Assembly (NCBI GenBank): GCA_022794035.1
Contig: JAAWDX010000005.1
Location: 1 to 64,000 of the forward strand
Source of the DNA: Lachnospiraceae bacterium
GTDB lineage: Bacteria; Bacillota; Clostridia; Lachnospirales; Bianqueaceae
Length of the DNA: 64,000 nt
Direction: 5' to 3'
Positions 33,073 to 41,984 of the stretch are shown piece after piece. The notes under the pieces were generated by a model that made no database searches, was not told the origin of the DNA, and saw nothing but the letters and a program-made list of their open reading frames with translations. Every line of letters begins with the position of its first letter. The stretch's first letter is position 1. The translations under genes and the position numbers were made by a program.

Positions 33073-34848
33073 ATGACAGTCGCAGAAAAAATAGCCTGCC
33101 TTCGTCAGATCATGGCAGAGAAAAATGTGGATACCTATATTGTGCTGTCTTCTGATGCACATCAGAGCGAATATGTGGGCGGATATTGGAAGGCCAGAGC
33201 CTATATCAGCGGTTTTACCGGGTCAGCCGGCACGGTAGTCATCACGAAGGACAAGGCTGCATGCTGGGTGGACGGCCGTTATTTCCTGCAGGGGGCAGAG
33301 CAGCTTTCCGGTACGGAAATTGAGATGATGAAAATGGGCGAGCCGGGCGTACCGACTTATGAGGAATGGGCGATCGAAGAGACGCCGGAGCACGGCGTGA
33401 TCGGCATTGATGGCCGTACGATCGGATGCGCGCAGGTGGAGGCGCTGCGGCCCCGCTTGGAAAAGAAGCAGCTTACGCTGTCCTGTCAGGACGATTTGAT
33501 CGGCATGGTATGGACGGACCGTCCCAGCTTGCCGATGGATCCGATTTTTGATTTGCCGGTAGCGTTTACCGGCGAGAGCCGGAAGGAAAAATTGGCGCGT
33601 CTGCAAAAGCATATGGTGGAGCTGGAAGCGGATTATTATCTGCTGGCATCGCTGGAGGATTCGGCTTGGCTGCTGAATTTCCGCGGGCATGACATCAGCG
33701 GCACACCGGTAGCGTATGCGTATACGCTGGTGGGAATGAAGAAAACGGTTCTGTTTATAGAGGAGGCGAAGGTGCCGGAGGAGATGCGGCAGCTGTTTGC
33801 GCAGGATCAGATTGAGGTGCGCCCTTACGGTGAGCTGCCGGCATATTTGCAGAGCCTTCCGCAGAGCACGGTGGCCTGCGATCCGAAGCTGATTAACCAA
33901 CTGCTGATGGAGAGCATTCCGGGTGAATGGAAGATCGTAAAAGAGAATGATGCCGTGATTCAGATGAAGGCGGTCAAAAATGAAACGGAGCGCGAGAATA
34001 TCCGCAAGGCGCATGTAAAGGATGGCGCAGTGATGGTGCGCATGCTGAAATGGCTGAAGGAGACCGTGCAAAAAGAAACGATTGATGAGGTAGAGGCGGC
34101 GGAGCATCTGGATCAGATGCGCTGCGAGCAGGAGAACGGTCTGGGAATCAGCTTTGGCACGATCGCAGGGTATGGACCCAATGGGGCGATTGTGCATTAT
34201 GGACCGCAGAAGGAGACCTGCGCTAAGCTAAAGCCGGAGGGATTTTTGCTTCTGGATTCGGGCGCACAGTATAAAGAGGGAACGACGGATATTACGCGCA
34301 CGATTGCACTGGGACCGCTTACGGAAGCGATGAAGCGCGCGTACACGCTGGTGCTGAAGGGTCATTTGGCGCTGGGGCATGCGGTATTTCATGAGGGAGT
34401 CACCGGTACGCATCTGGATGTGCTGGCGAGGACGCCTCTGTGGGAGCACGGCATGGACTATAAGCATGGAACGGGGCATGGCGTTGGCTTTGTGCTGGGC
34501 GTACATGAAGGGCCGCATAGTATTTCTTCTGGAATCAATACGACCAAGCTGGTGCCGGGAATGCTGGTGTCTAATGAGCCGGGCTATTATGAAACGGATC
34601 AGTTTGGCGTGCGGATCGAAAATCTGGTTATGGTAAAAGAGAAGGAAAAGACGCAGTGGGGGCAGTTTTATGAGATGGAGACAGTAACGCTGTGTCCCTA
34701 TGAGAGAGAGGCCATTGATAAGAGTCTGCTTACTGAAAAGGAGATTCAGCAGATCAATGCTTATCATGAGCGTGTATATCAGACCATAGCGCCGCTGCTT
34801 GATGAGGAGACAAAAGACTTCTTGAAGGAGCAGACGAAGGCCATTTAA
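33073..34848 (+). CDS. Xaa-Pro aminopeptidase (M24B)
   Basis: 591 residues, the long three-domain form. Removes an N-terminal residue before proline from peptides in the cytoplasm. The start has SGFTGSAGTVVITKDKAACW and VDGRYFLQ. The C-terminal pita-bread metal site shows DSGAQYKEGTTDITRT (two Asp), GTGHGVGFVLGVHEGPH (His) and NEPGYYETDQFGVRIEN (two Glu). It follows purL by 15 bases with AGGAGGG before ATG, so it is probably co-transcribed. Confidence 0.94.
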   Translation: MTVAEKIACLRQIMAEKNVDTYIVLSSDAHQSEYVGGYWKARAYISGFTGSAGTVVITKDKAACWVDGRYFLQGAEQLSGTEIEMMKMGEPGVPTYEEWAIEETPEHGVIGIDGRTIGCAQVEALRPRLEKKQLTLSCQDDLIGMVWTDRPSLPMDPIFDLPVAFTGESRKEKLARLQKHMVELEADYYLLASLEDSAWLLNFRGHDISGTPVAYAYTLVGMKKTVLFIEEAKVPEEMRQLFAQDQIEVRPYGELPAYLQSLPQSTVACDPKLINQLLMESIPGEWKIVKENDAVIQMKAVKNETERENIRKAHVKDGAVMVRMLKWLKETVQKETIDEVEAAEHLDQMRCEQENGLGISFGTIAGYGPNGAIVHYGPQKETCAKLKPEGFLLLDSGAQYKEGTTDITRTIALGPLTEAMKRAYTLVLKGHLALGHAVFHEGVTGTHLDVLARTPLWEHGMDYKHGTGHGVGFVLGVHEGPHSISSGINTTKLVPGMLVSNEPGYYETDQFGVRIENLVMVKEKEKTQWGQFYEMETVTLCPYEREAIDKSLLTEKEIQQINAYHERVYQTIAPLLDEETKDFLKEQTKAI

Positions 34849-34865
34849 GGAGCAGGAGGACGGGC

Positions 34866-35879
34866 ATGAAACGGGTGCGGTATTTGCTGCGCGTGATACA
34901 CGAGTGCAGAATGCAGCAGTTTTGGCAGGCTGTAGGCAAGGTCTGCAGGAGAACGGGCAGATCAAAGCTTAGAGTGGCCGGCGATATGTTTCGCTGTGCG
35001 CTTCGGTATGGAGCCGGGTATCATGATTATCTGATCTATGAGTTTGAGCATATTAACCGGCAGGGCCGCAGAACGTATTTGACAAGGATTCAAAATAAAA
35101 AACTGATCAGCTTGGTTAACAACCCGAAGTATGTGATGGTTTTTGAGGATAAAGCAAGGTTTTCGCGGTGTTTTTCGGAGTATTTAGGCAGGGAGTATCT
35201 GCTGATGGAGGATGCATCGGAGGAAGAGATCGAGGCTTTTCTGCAGAAGCAGGAGGTTGTATTTGCAAAATCCAGAGAAGGCGGCCGGTATATGGAGCGT
35301 CTGGTGGTGAGCGAATTTGAAACCGTGCATAAGCTGGTGCATTATGTGATGAATCCGATTAAAAATTTTACGGTACTGGAAGCGCAGGTGCAGCAGCATG
35401 AAGCCGTTGCAGGTTTGTATCCCTGTGGAGTGAACTGTCTGCGTATGGTAACGCTGATCGATGATAATGGAGCGCCGCAGTGCTTATATGCCGTACTCAA
35501 AATGGGCAATGCCGGACGCTGGACGGATAGCCGCCGGGAGGATAGCCTGGTGTGTCCCGTGGATCTGGAGACCGGGCGTTTAAAAGGAAGGGCATATACG
35601 CCGGATATGCAGAGCTATGAACAGCATCCATATACGGGGGCTGTCTTTAAAGACTATGAACTTCCTTATGTTTCCGAGGCCATCAAGCTAGTGAAGGAGG
35701 TAAGCCTGATTGTGCCGCAGATGCGGTATATGGGCTGGAATATTGCGCTGACGCAAACAGGACCCGTTTTGATGGAGGGCGTGCCGTATCCCGAATATGA
35801 TTATGGACAGCTTCCTGAATTTACGCAGGAGCGCAAGGGGCTTTTGCCTCAGATTCAAAAGTATGTAAAAGGTATGTAG
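34866..35879 (+). CDS. Sugar-transfer-associated ATP-grasp protein
   Basis: 337 residues. The central and C-terminal part fits the ATP-grasp fold of the PF14397 type, often encoded in capsule or surface sugar loci. Visible are KNFTVLEAQVQQHEAVAGLY, VNCLRMVTLID, LKMGNAGRWTDSRR and PQMRYMGWNIALTQTGPVLMEG, giving the acidic and Asn metal ligands near the end. The first ~80 residues are basic and helical. The substrate is unknown and no glycosyltransferase is nearby. It follows the aminopeptidase by 17 bases with AGGAGG before ATG and ends the purL run at a terminator. Confidence 0.78.
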   Translation: MKRVRYLLRVIHECRMQQFWQAVGKVCRRTGRSKLRVAGDMFRCALRYGAGYHDYLIYEFEHINRQGRRTYLTRIQNKKLISLVNNPKYVMVFEDKARFSRCFSEYLGREYLLMEDASEEEIEAFLQKQEVVFAKSREGGRYMERLVVSEFETVHKLVHYVMNPIKNFTVLEAQVQQHEAVAGLYPCGVNCLRMVTLIDDNGAPQCLYAVLKMGNAGRWTDSRREDSLVCPVDLETGRLKGRAYTPDMQSYEQHPYTGAVFKDYELPYVSEAIKLVKEVSLIVPQMRYMGWNIALTQTGPVLMEGVPYPEYDYGQLPEFTQERKGLLPQIQKYVKGM

Positions 35880-35902
35880 AAGGTATGTAGAAGAAAAGGA
35901 AT

Positions 35903-35967
35903 GGCGGAAGGATTTCCACTATACACAGGTTCTGGGAACCGGGTGGTGAGAATCCTTCCGCCTTTTT
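35903..35967. terminator. Long bidirectional-type terminator
   Basis: GGCGGAAGGAT (35903-35913) pairs with ATCCTTCCGCC (35952-35962), enclosing a smaller GGTTC/GAACC hairpin, followed by TTTTTAT. It lies between the convergent ATP-grasp and subtilase genes. Confidence 0.85.
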
Positions 35968-36000
35968 ATCGTCCATTTCCGCCGGTGGCGGCTGGAAAGC

Positions 36001-39000
36001 CTATACACAAAGAGAAATATCGAGAGATCCAAATCCCCACTGTTCGTTGGGATAGCGCATATCCAGACGGCGGGTCGCGCAGCGGATGAGCTCTGCCTGC
36101 AGGGTAAGGGTGTTGGTCTCCAGCTGATTGCCCTGTACAATATTGCGCTGCAGGATAAGTGCGGCAGCGCCGGAGGTAAGGGCTGCGGCCGCACTGGTGC
36201 CGGAGATGGCGCGGTAGGAATCGCCGGCTGGACCGTAGATGCCAACGGCCGGGGCTACGATGGTGGGACGGGGGCTGCCATAGCGGTTAGGACCGCGGCC
36301 GGAGTTTTCATAGATGCTGTTATTGAGCGGCTGATATCCGCCGATGCTGAGAATGCTTGGCTGCGTCCCCGGGCTTGTAATGGTGCCGTTTGGCTGCGGC
36401 CTTAAAAAACGCGTTTCAGGCAGGCTGAAGTTTTGGATGGGGAGCCAGATGTTATAATTGCCGGTGATCACGGCATCTCCGTACACGTGGAGCTTCCAAA
36501 TGCCGGCCGTGGGGGCGTCAATGCGCACATAGGCAGAAGGACAGCCCTGATTGTAATAGCGAATGGAGACGCGCGAGGTTTCGCGCGGCAGCTGGTACTG
36601 GTTGAGCCGGACAGCAGAGCGCGGCAGGCGTTCAACAATGCCGCCAACCGGTGAGTCAAGGGAAAGGCTGAAAAGATCAGGACTGTATCCCCAAATATTC
36701 AGCAGAACCGAGGACTCTCCTTCTGCGACAAAAAATTCAACGGTATCATCATCAGAAAGACGGCCGGAATAATGCTTACCGGCGCTGGCCTCATTGCCGG
36801 CGGGGGCAACAACGCACACACCGGTTGCATACGCGAGACGGCCAAGATAGGAAGAAAGCGGGTCATTGATTTCATGGGATCCCAGATTGGTGGCGAATGG
36901 CAAAAGGATCACGAGGGGGCGGTTAAGCTCACCGGCCCTTTTAAGCAGATATTGAATCCCCAGCGTGATATCTGCCGAGCTGTAAGCCTCGGCAGACGCA
37001 GGGATTCCATAAAACTGCCGCAGATTGTTTTTGGCCGGCCGCAGCTTAACGCAGAGCAGGTCGCTGCCGTAAGCAGCGCCGGAGAAGCCATTTTCCGGAT
37101 CCGGCTGCCCGGCGGCAATGCCGGCCACATAGGTGCCGTGTCCATTGGTATCGGTAAGAGGCAGCGGGGTATCGCTGTCCAAGGCCTCCTGAATTTCGTC
37201 ACGTGTATAGATGCGGTCCTGCGTTTGATCCCAAACGCCTTCCAAAATGGTCTGATTGCCGGTGCGAAGAAAGGCTGGATGCCGATATTCGATGCCTGTG
37301 TCGAGGATGCCGATCAGGACACCGGAGCCATCCAGCGGATTAAGGGGCCGCCTAGTCACAGGACCGATGCCCGTGACTTCCAGCGCAAGCTGGTTGGAAA
37401 ATACCTGGTTCATATTGGCAGCGGCCAGTCCATATACAACTGGGATCTGGCGCTGGCCAAAAAAGGAATAGCTGCTGGCAGGGTCGCTCCCAGGCGGCAG
37501 GCGGTAAAAGTTCAGATACTGATCGGTGCCGAGATTGATGCGGCACTGGTTTTCAAGGCCGGGCGTGTTGGCGTCGGTGATCAGATCCAGATAGTTTTCA
37601 TCGGTGACGAGGTCAGCGCAGGATTCGGGAGCCTGCGCAAAGACGGGAATAGCGGCGGATGGTTCGTTATAGCTCTGGACAGCGGCCTCAAAAGCGCGTG
37701 CGAAGCAAAGCGTTCCATATCCAAAATCTGGATTGGGGTACGAACGGGCCGGGCTCCTTTGCGCGCCCTTGAGCAGATAGGCCTTGAGGCGCTGGCCATA
37801 AAGAAAGAGATCATGACCGCGTATAATCCCCCATTCCATAAGGAGTGCGGCACAGCCGCAAACAAAAGGGGCGGCCATGCTGGTGCCGGAAAGATTTTGA
37901 TATCCGCCGCCGGGCCAGCAGGAGGTAATATTGACGCCGGGAGCGGCTAAATCGGGTTTGATAGCGTTGTCTGTGCGTGTGTATCCCCGGCCGGAAAAAT
38001 CGGCGATGGCATTGGTGGCGGCATTATAAGCGGCCACACTGATAGGACGGATGGTAGTGGAGGGCAGGGTAATGGTGACGGATTCCTCGGGAGTAAGAAA
38101 GTAGGTTTGGCCGCGCTGAGCCTCGGAAGCGGTCATCCATATATTGCAGCGGCCGTCTACGATCTGGCCGGTCTGCAGCGTGAGCGTCCAGATGCCGGAG
38201 TTCATGGGAGCTCCGGTGAGCTCAACCAAAATGGAAGAAGAAGCGGTATAGGGGGAGGGAGGACTGTTGTAGACTGCGATTTCTGTCCCCTGCAGGCGGC
38301 CGTGGAATACATAGCCGCCGGTGAAGATTTGTCCGGTGGTGCTGCCGTTTGGAGAGGTAATACCGATGGTAAGCTCATCGGAGAAATTTTTCCAAAGCTG
38401 AAGGGAGAGGGAGGACTGCAGGGGGCCAACGCGAAACTCCAAAGTCTGTGTTTGTTGAGCGGTCAGAGAAGGTGCTGCGTGAAAGCGGGCATTGCCCTGA
38501 TTGCCGGCAGCTACGATGATGCTGGTAAGCCCTCTGGTAGCCATATCGTCTATGTAGGTTTCAAAGAGAGAAAAACCATCGTGGCCGCCGTCGTTGGTGC
38601 CGAGGCTCATGTTGATGGCCAGAGGACGGCCGGCAGCGGAAGCGGTCTGAATGACAAATTGCAGGGCGCGCATCAGGGAGGTGGTTTTGGAAAATCCATA
38701 GCCGTCGCTGTTAGCCAGTTTGACGATTAAAAGCTCTGCCTGAGGAGCAGCGCCGACATAGCGGCCGTTGGATGCCCGGCCGTTTCCGGCGGCAATGCCG
38801 GCCACATGGGTGCCGTGGCCTAGCGTATCGCGTGAAGGGACGAGCAAAGGATCGGTGAGCGCTTCATTGATCATCTGCTGCGTATACAGACTTCCAGTGC
38901 GAAAACCAGGAGGAGGCGGCTGTGTGCCACCGGTTTGATCCCATAGATACAGGATGCGGCTGCTTCCATCGGGAGAAATAAAATCGGGATGCGTATAATC

Positions 39001-39393
39001 GATACCGGAGTCAAGAATAGCGATGAGCGTGCCCTCGCCGTAAAGCTCGATGCCAGAGAGGCTGCGCGTAGGCTCGATACAGGTATCCAGCAGCTGTGCC
39101 TCTGAATTTAGGATCAATCCCTTTGGTTTTTCGAGATATTCGATTTCTATAAAATGAAGAGCGGCATCAATCTGAGCGGCGCTAAGCTCCATGATGGCGT
39201 ATTGCTCTGTTAAAATTTCTGGTGGCGGAGCGCCGAGCTGATCAGCAACGCGGAAGAGATCGCCATGATATCGGACGATGATTTCCCATAGCTTGGCAGA
39301 GGGATCATATCCAACCTTCAGCGTTTGCGATTCATCCAGTTCCGTTTCATTCAGAGAGAGAGCCATGCTTAAATCGGTGTCAAGTTGAGCCAT
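36001..39393 (-). CDS. Tandem subtilase (two S8 protease domains, Csp-like)
   Basis: 1130 residues made of two subtilisin-like halves. Both catalytic triads are complete: D128, H193, S505 in the first (AILDSGIDYTHPDF, GHGTHVAGIAAG, SGTSMAAP) and D698, H752, S1067 in the second (GILDTGIEYRHPAF, GHGTYVAGIAAG, SGTSAAAA). Each half carries the large jelly-roll insertion before Ser seen in clostridial Csp proteases. No signal peptide is present. Csp proteases activate the cortex hydrolase SleC during germination; in C. difficile CspBA is a fusion in which one half has lost its triad. Here both halves look active. The role in spores is inferred from family. AGGAGG precedes the start. Confidence 0.9.
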   Translation of the reverse strand: MAQLDTDLSMALSLNETELDESQTLKVGYDPSAKLWEIIVRYHGDLFRVADQLGAPPPEILTEQYAIMELSAAQIDAALHFIEIEYLEKPKGLILNSEAQLLDTCIEPTRSLSGIELYGEGTLIAILDSGIDYTHPDFISPDGSSRILYLWDQTGGTQPPPPGFRTGSLYTQQMINEALTDPLLVPSRDTLGHGTHVAGIAAGNGRASNGRYVGAAPQAELLIVKLANSDGYGFSKTTSLMRALQFVIQTASAAGRPLAINMSLGTNDGGHDGFSLFETYIDDMATRGLTSIIVAAGNQGNARFHAAPSLTAQQTQTLEFRVGPLQSSLSLQLWKNFSDELTIGITSPNGSTTGQIFTGGYVFHGRLQGTEIAVYNSPPSPYTASSSILVELTGAPMNSGIWTLTLQTGQIVDGRCNIWMTASEAQRGQTYFLTPEESVTITLPSTTIRPISVAAYNAATNAIADFSGRGYTRTDNAIKPDLAAPGVNITSCWPGGGYQNLSGTSMAAPFVCGCAALLMEWGIIRGHDLFLYGQRLKAYLLKGAQRSPARSYPNPDFGYGTLCFARAFEAAVQSYNEPSAAIPVFAQAPESCADLVTDENYLDLITDANTPGLENQCRINLGTDQYLNFYRLPPGSDPASSYSFFGQRQIPVVYGLAAANMNQVFSNQLALEVTGIGPVTRRPLNPLDGSGVLIGILDTGIEYRHPAFLRTGNQTILEGVWDQTQDRIYTRDEIQEALDSDTPLPLTDTNGHGTYVAGIAAGQPDPENGFSGAAYGSDLLCVKLRPAKNNLRQFYGIPASAEAYSSADITLGIQYLLKRAGELNRPLVILLPFATNLGSHEINDPLSSYLGRLAYATGVCVVAPAGNEASAGKHYSGRLSDDDTVEFFVAEGESSVLLNIWGYSPDLFSLSLDSPVGGIVERLPRSAVRLNQYQLPRETSRVSIRYYNQGCPSAYVRIDAPTAGIWKLHVYGDAVITGNYNIWLPIQNFSLPETRFLRPQPNGTITSPGTQPSILSIGGYQPLNNSIYENSGRGPNRYGSPRPTIVAPAVGIYGPAGDSYRAISGTSAAAALTSGAAALILQRNIVQGNQLETNTLTLQAELIRCATRRLDMRYPNEQWGFGSLDISLCV

Positions 39394-39424
39394 TGCAGCG
39401 GCCTCCTTGTAATTATGTTGATAA

Positions 39425-39455
39425 AGTATATGCGGCAGGGAGAATTTTTTATGAA
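39425..39455 (-). promoter_or_regulatory. Possible sporulation-sigma promoter of the tandem subtilase
   Basis: On the - strand TTCATAAA (39455-39448), 15 bases, then CATATACT (39432-39425). This resembles sigma-E or sigma-K promoters (CATAnnnT at -10) and lies about 32 bases before the start codon. No good sigma-A promoter is seen for this gene. Confidence 0.35.
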
Positions 39456-39464
39456 AAATTCAGG

Positions 39465-39493
39465 TTGACAGGTGACAAGACAGCTCCTATAAT
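39465..39493 (+). promoter_or_regulatory. Perfect sigma-A promoter
   Basis: TTGACA (39465-39470), a 17-bp spacer and TATAAT (39488-39493): consensus at every position. It drives the gene at 39545 and probably pncB. Confidence 0.88.
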
Positions 39494-39544
39494 AACACTG
39501 AATGGTGACGGACTCACATAGAGAGAGACAGGAGGAAGAGGAGT

Positions 39545-40282
39545 ATGACGCAGCAGGAGCAGCTGCTTTTGGCCGCGGAGCGAGCCAGAAAACGACTGCG
39601 CCAAGGGATCGGAACACAGAGCGAGCGTATGGTACATAGTACGGTAAAATATTTTCTGGAACCGGATGAAAGCTGTCATGAGGTAAAAATCGGCTCTTAT
39701 GTAGCCGATATTTTTCAGAAGGACTGCGGCCGCATCATAGAAATCCAGACAAAGGGGTTTGACCGTCTGAGGAGTAAGCTGGAAAGCTTTTTAGAAGACT
39801 TTGAGGTTACGGTCGTTCATCCAGTCATTCGAGAAAAGTATCTGTGCTGGGTTCATCCTGAGACCGGAGAGATTGTCTCCCGGAGGCGTTCACCAAGAAA
39901 GGGCAGTGCGGCGGATATTTTACCGGAAATTTACTGTCTGCCTAAGCTGCAGAACCATCCCAATCTAAGCTTTATGGCATTGATGCTGGATGTAGAGGAA
40001 TACCGGATGCTGGATGGATGGGATCAGAAGAAAAAAAGAGGCTCGCACCGGATGGAACGTCTGCCGCTGGCAGTTGGCGGAATGGTGCTGCTGAAGGAAA
40101 CGGAGGATTACGCAGCTCTCCTGCCGGAGCTTTCAGAGGGGTTTACCAGAAAGGAGCTGGCACAGGCGGCGCATTTGTCTGCAGGAGCCGTTGCCCGTGC
40201 CGTACGAGTATGGGAACGCGCAGGCGTCATTTCTCAATGCGGAAAAAGAGGCCGGCAGTATATTTATCAGCGAGAGGCATAG
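39545..40282 (+). CDS. Uncharacterised protein: PD-(D/E)XK nuclease-like domain plus winged helix
   Basis: 245 residues. After a helical start, residues 45-80 read EVKIGSYVADIFQKD then RIIEIQTKGFDRLRSKLESF. The spacing D55 ... E66-x-Q68-x-K70 matches the catalytic core of PD-(D/E)XK nucleases with the Q variant. The C-terminal ~60 residues (FTRKELAQAAHLSAGAVARA, then GVISQCGKRGRQYIY) form a winged-helix DNA-binding domain. The combination suggests a DNA-acting protein, but no characterised family is recognised. It lies 27 bases before pncB and shares its promoter. GAGGAAGAGG precedes ATG. Confidence 0.62.
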   Translation: MTQQEQLLLAAERARKRLRQGIGTQSERMVHSTVKYFLEPDESCHEVKIGSYVADIFQKDCGRIIEIQTKGFDRLRSKLESFLEDFEVTVVHPVIREKYLCWVHPETGEIVSRRRSPRKGSAADILPEIYCLPKLQNHPNLSFMALMLDVEEYRMLDGWDQKKKRGSHRMERLPLAVGGMVLLKETEDYAALLPELSEGFTRKELAQAAHLSAGAVARAVRVWERAGVISQCGKRGRQYIYQREA

Positions 40283-40309
40283 GAATGCCATCGCGAATGG
40301 AGGAAAACA

Positions 40310-41767
40310 ATGTTTACAGACCAAAATATGACTTTATTGACGGATCTTTATCAGCTGACCATGATGCAGGGCTATTATAAATACGGCAAAAAGGATAAAA
40401 CGGCCGTATTTGACCTGTTTTTTCGTGAAAACCCGTTTCATGCCGCTTTTTCTGTCACAGCGGGATTGGATCAGCTGATTGACTATATAGAGGGGCTTCA
40501 TTTTACGGATGAGGATATTGCGTATCTGGAAAGTACGCATATATTTGAAAAGGAATTTCTGGAATACTTAAAGGATTTTCATTTTACAGGAGAGATATAT
40601 GCCATTCCGGAGGGCAGCATTGTATTTCCGGGAGAGCCGCTTGTGCGCGTAAAGGCGCCGATCATTGAGGCGCAGATGATTGAAACTACGATTTTGTGCT
40701 TGATCAATCATCAGAGCCTGATTGCCACAAAGGCAGTGCGTGTTAATTGGGCGGCCAAGGGAGATCCGGTGATGGAATTCGGACTGCGCCGGGCACAGGG
40801 ACCGGACGCCGGCACGCTGGGAGCCAGAGCGGCAGTCATCGGCGGATGTGTGGGAACCTCCAATGTGCTCTGCGCACAGCTATTTGATGTCGCTCCTAAG
40901 GGGACGCATGCGCATAGCTGGGTGATGAGCTTTGATACGGAGATTGAGGCTTTCAGAGCGTATGCAAAGCTGTTTCCGGATATGTGCATTTTATTGGTCG
41001 ATACGTATGATACGCTGGGCTCTGGTGTGCCGAATGCGATTCAAGTGTTTAAAGAGATGCAGGCGGCCGGAATTTCTTCTAAATTGTATGGAATTCGTTT
41101 AGACAGCGGAGATCTGGCTTATCTTTCTAAGGAAGCGCGTAAGATGCTGGATGAGGCTGGGTTCAAGGATGCTATCATCTCAGCATCCAGTGATTTGGAT
41201 GAATATTTGGTGAGGGATCTTAAGCTGCAGGGAGCACAGATTAGTCTGTGGGGTATTGGTACAAAGCTGATTACAGCGCAGGACAATCCTTCCTTTGGCG
41301 GCGTGTATAAGCTTTCGGCAGAGGGAACGGACACAGGAGAGCTAAAAGCAAAAATTAAGCTTTCGGATAATCCGGCCAAGGTGACGAATCCCGGATATAA
41401 GAAAATTTTGAGAATTTATGATAAGGCAACTGGAAAGCTGAAGGCAGACTTGATTACGCTGGAGGAAGAAACCTACAGTGAAGACGAAGCGCTGACGATC
41501 TTTGATCCAACAAATACATGGAAAAGGATGACATTCAAGGCGGGCAGCTATTGTCTTCGGGAAATGCTGGTGCCGGTATTTATAGATGGAAAGTGCGTAT
41601 ATGAAAGACCGAGTGTCAATGCGATCCGCAGCTATTGCCAGCAGGAGCTGGAAACGCTGTGGCCGGAGAGTAGACGGCTGGTTAATGCACAGACAATTCC
41701 GGTGGATTTGTCAAAGCCTTTGTATGATCTGAAGCAGAGCATGCTGCATCAGTACGGAAAAGAATAA
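40310..41767 (+). CDS. pncB: Nicotinate phosphoribosyltransferase
   Basis: 485 residues. Makes nicotinate mononucleotide from nicotinate and PRPP in NAD salvage. Typical features are NMTLLTDLYQLTMMQGYY at the start, FDLFFRENPFHAAFSV, EFGLRRAQGPDAG (catalytic arginine region), GTHAHSWVMSF and the PRPP segment GIRLDSGDLAYLS. The start has GGAGG nine bases upstream. A strong terminator follows five bases after the stop. Confidence 0.95.
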   Translation: MFTDQNMTLLTDLYQLTMMQGYYKYGKKDKTAVFDLFFRENPFHAAFSVTAGLDQLIDYIEGLHFTDEDIAYLESTHIFEKEFLEYLKDFHFTGEIYAIPEGSIVFPGEPLVRVKAPIIEAQMIETTILCLINHQSLIATKAVRVNWAAKGDPVMEFGLRRAQGPDAGTLGARAAVIGGCVGTSNVLCAQLFDVAPKGTHAHSWVMSFDTEIEAFRAYAKLFPDMCILLVDTYDTLGSGVPNAIQVFKEMQAAGISSKLYGIRLDSGDLAYLSKEARKMLDEAGFKDAIISASSDLDEYLVRDLKLQGAQISLWGIGTKLITAQDNPSFGGVYKLSAEGTDTGELKAKIKLSDNPAKVTNPGYKKILRIYDKATGKLKADLITLEEETYSEDEALTIFDPTNTWKRMTFKAGSYCLREMLVPVFIDGKCVYERPSVNAIRSYCQQELETLWPESRRLVNAQTIPVDLSKPLYDLKQSMLHQYGKE

Positions 41768-41772
41768 GATAT

Positions 41773-41824
41773 AAAAAGAATGCTGCAACGCTGGTATCCA
41801 TCAGCGCTGCAGCATTCTTTTTAA
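41773..41824 (+). terminator. Terminator of pncB
   Basis: A 21-bp stem (41773-41793 with 41802-41822, one mismatch) with the A- and T-runs included. It can act in both directions. Confidence 0.9.
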
Positions 41825-41984
41825 TACGCAGAGTTCTTCGTTTTGCAGAGCTAGCCGTTTTAAATAAGAGGGAATGGGTTATTCTATTCACTGAATCGAG
41901 AACATGAAATTAGGAGTGGAAAAAAGTAGCAGGAGGGGTTATAATATAAAAGGGAAAGTAGTTCTTATAGGAGGAATGGTAACA

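Noticed and set aside
36772..37950. 392-codon open frame antisense to the double subtilase
   Set aside because: The subtilase has both triads and a good start; the antisense frame is a by-product of its composition.
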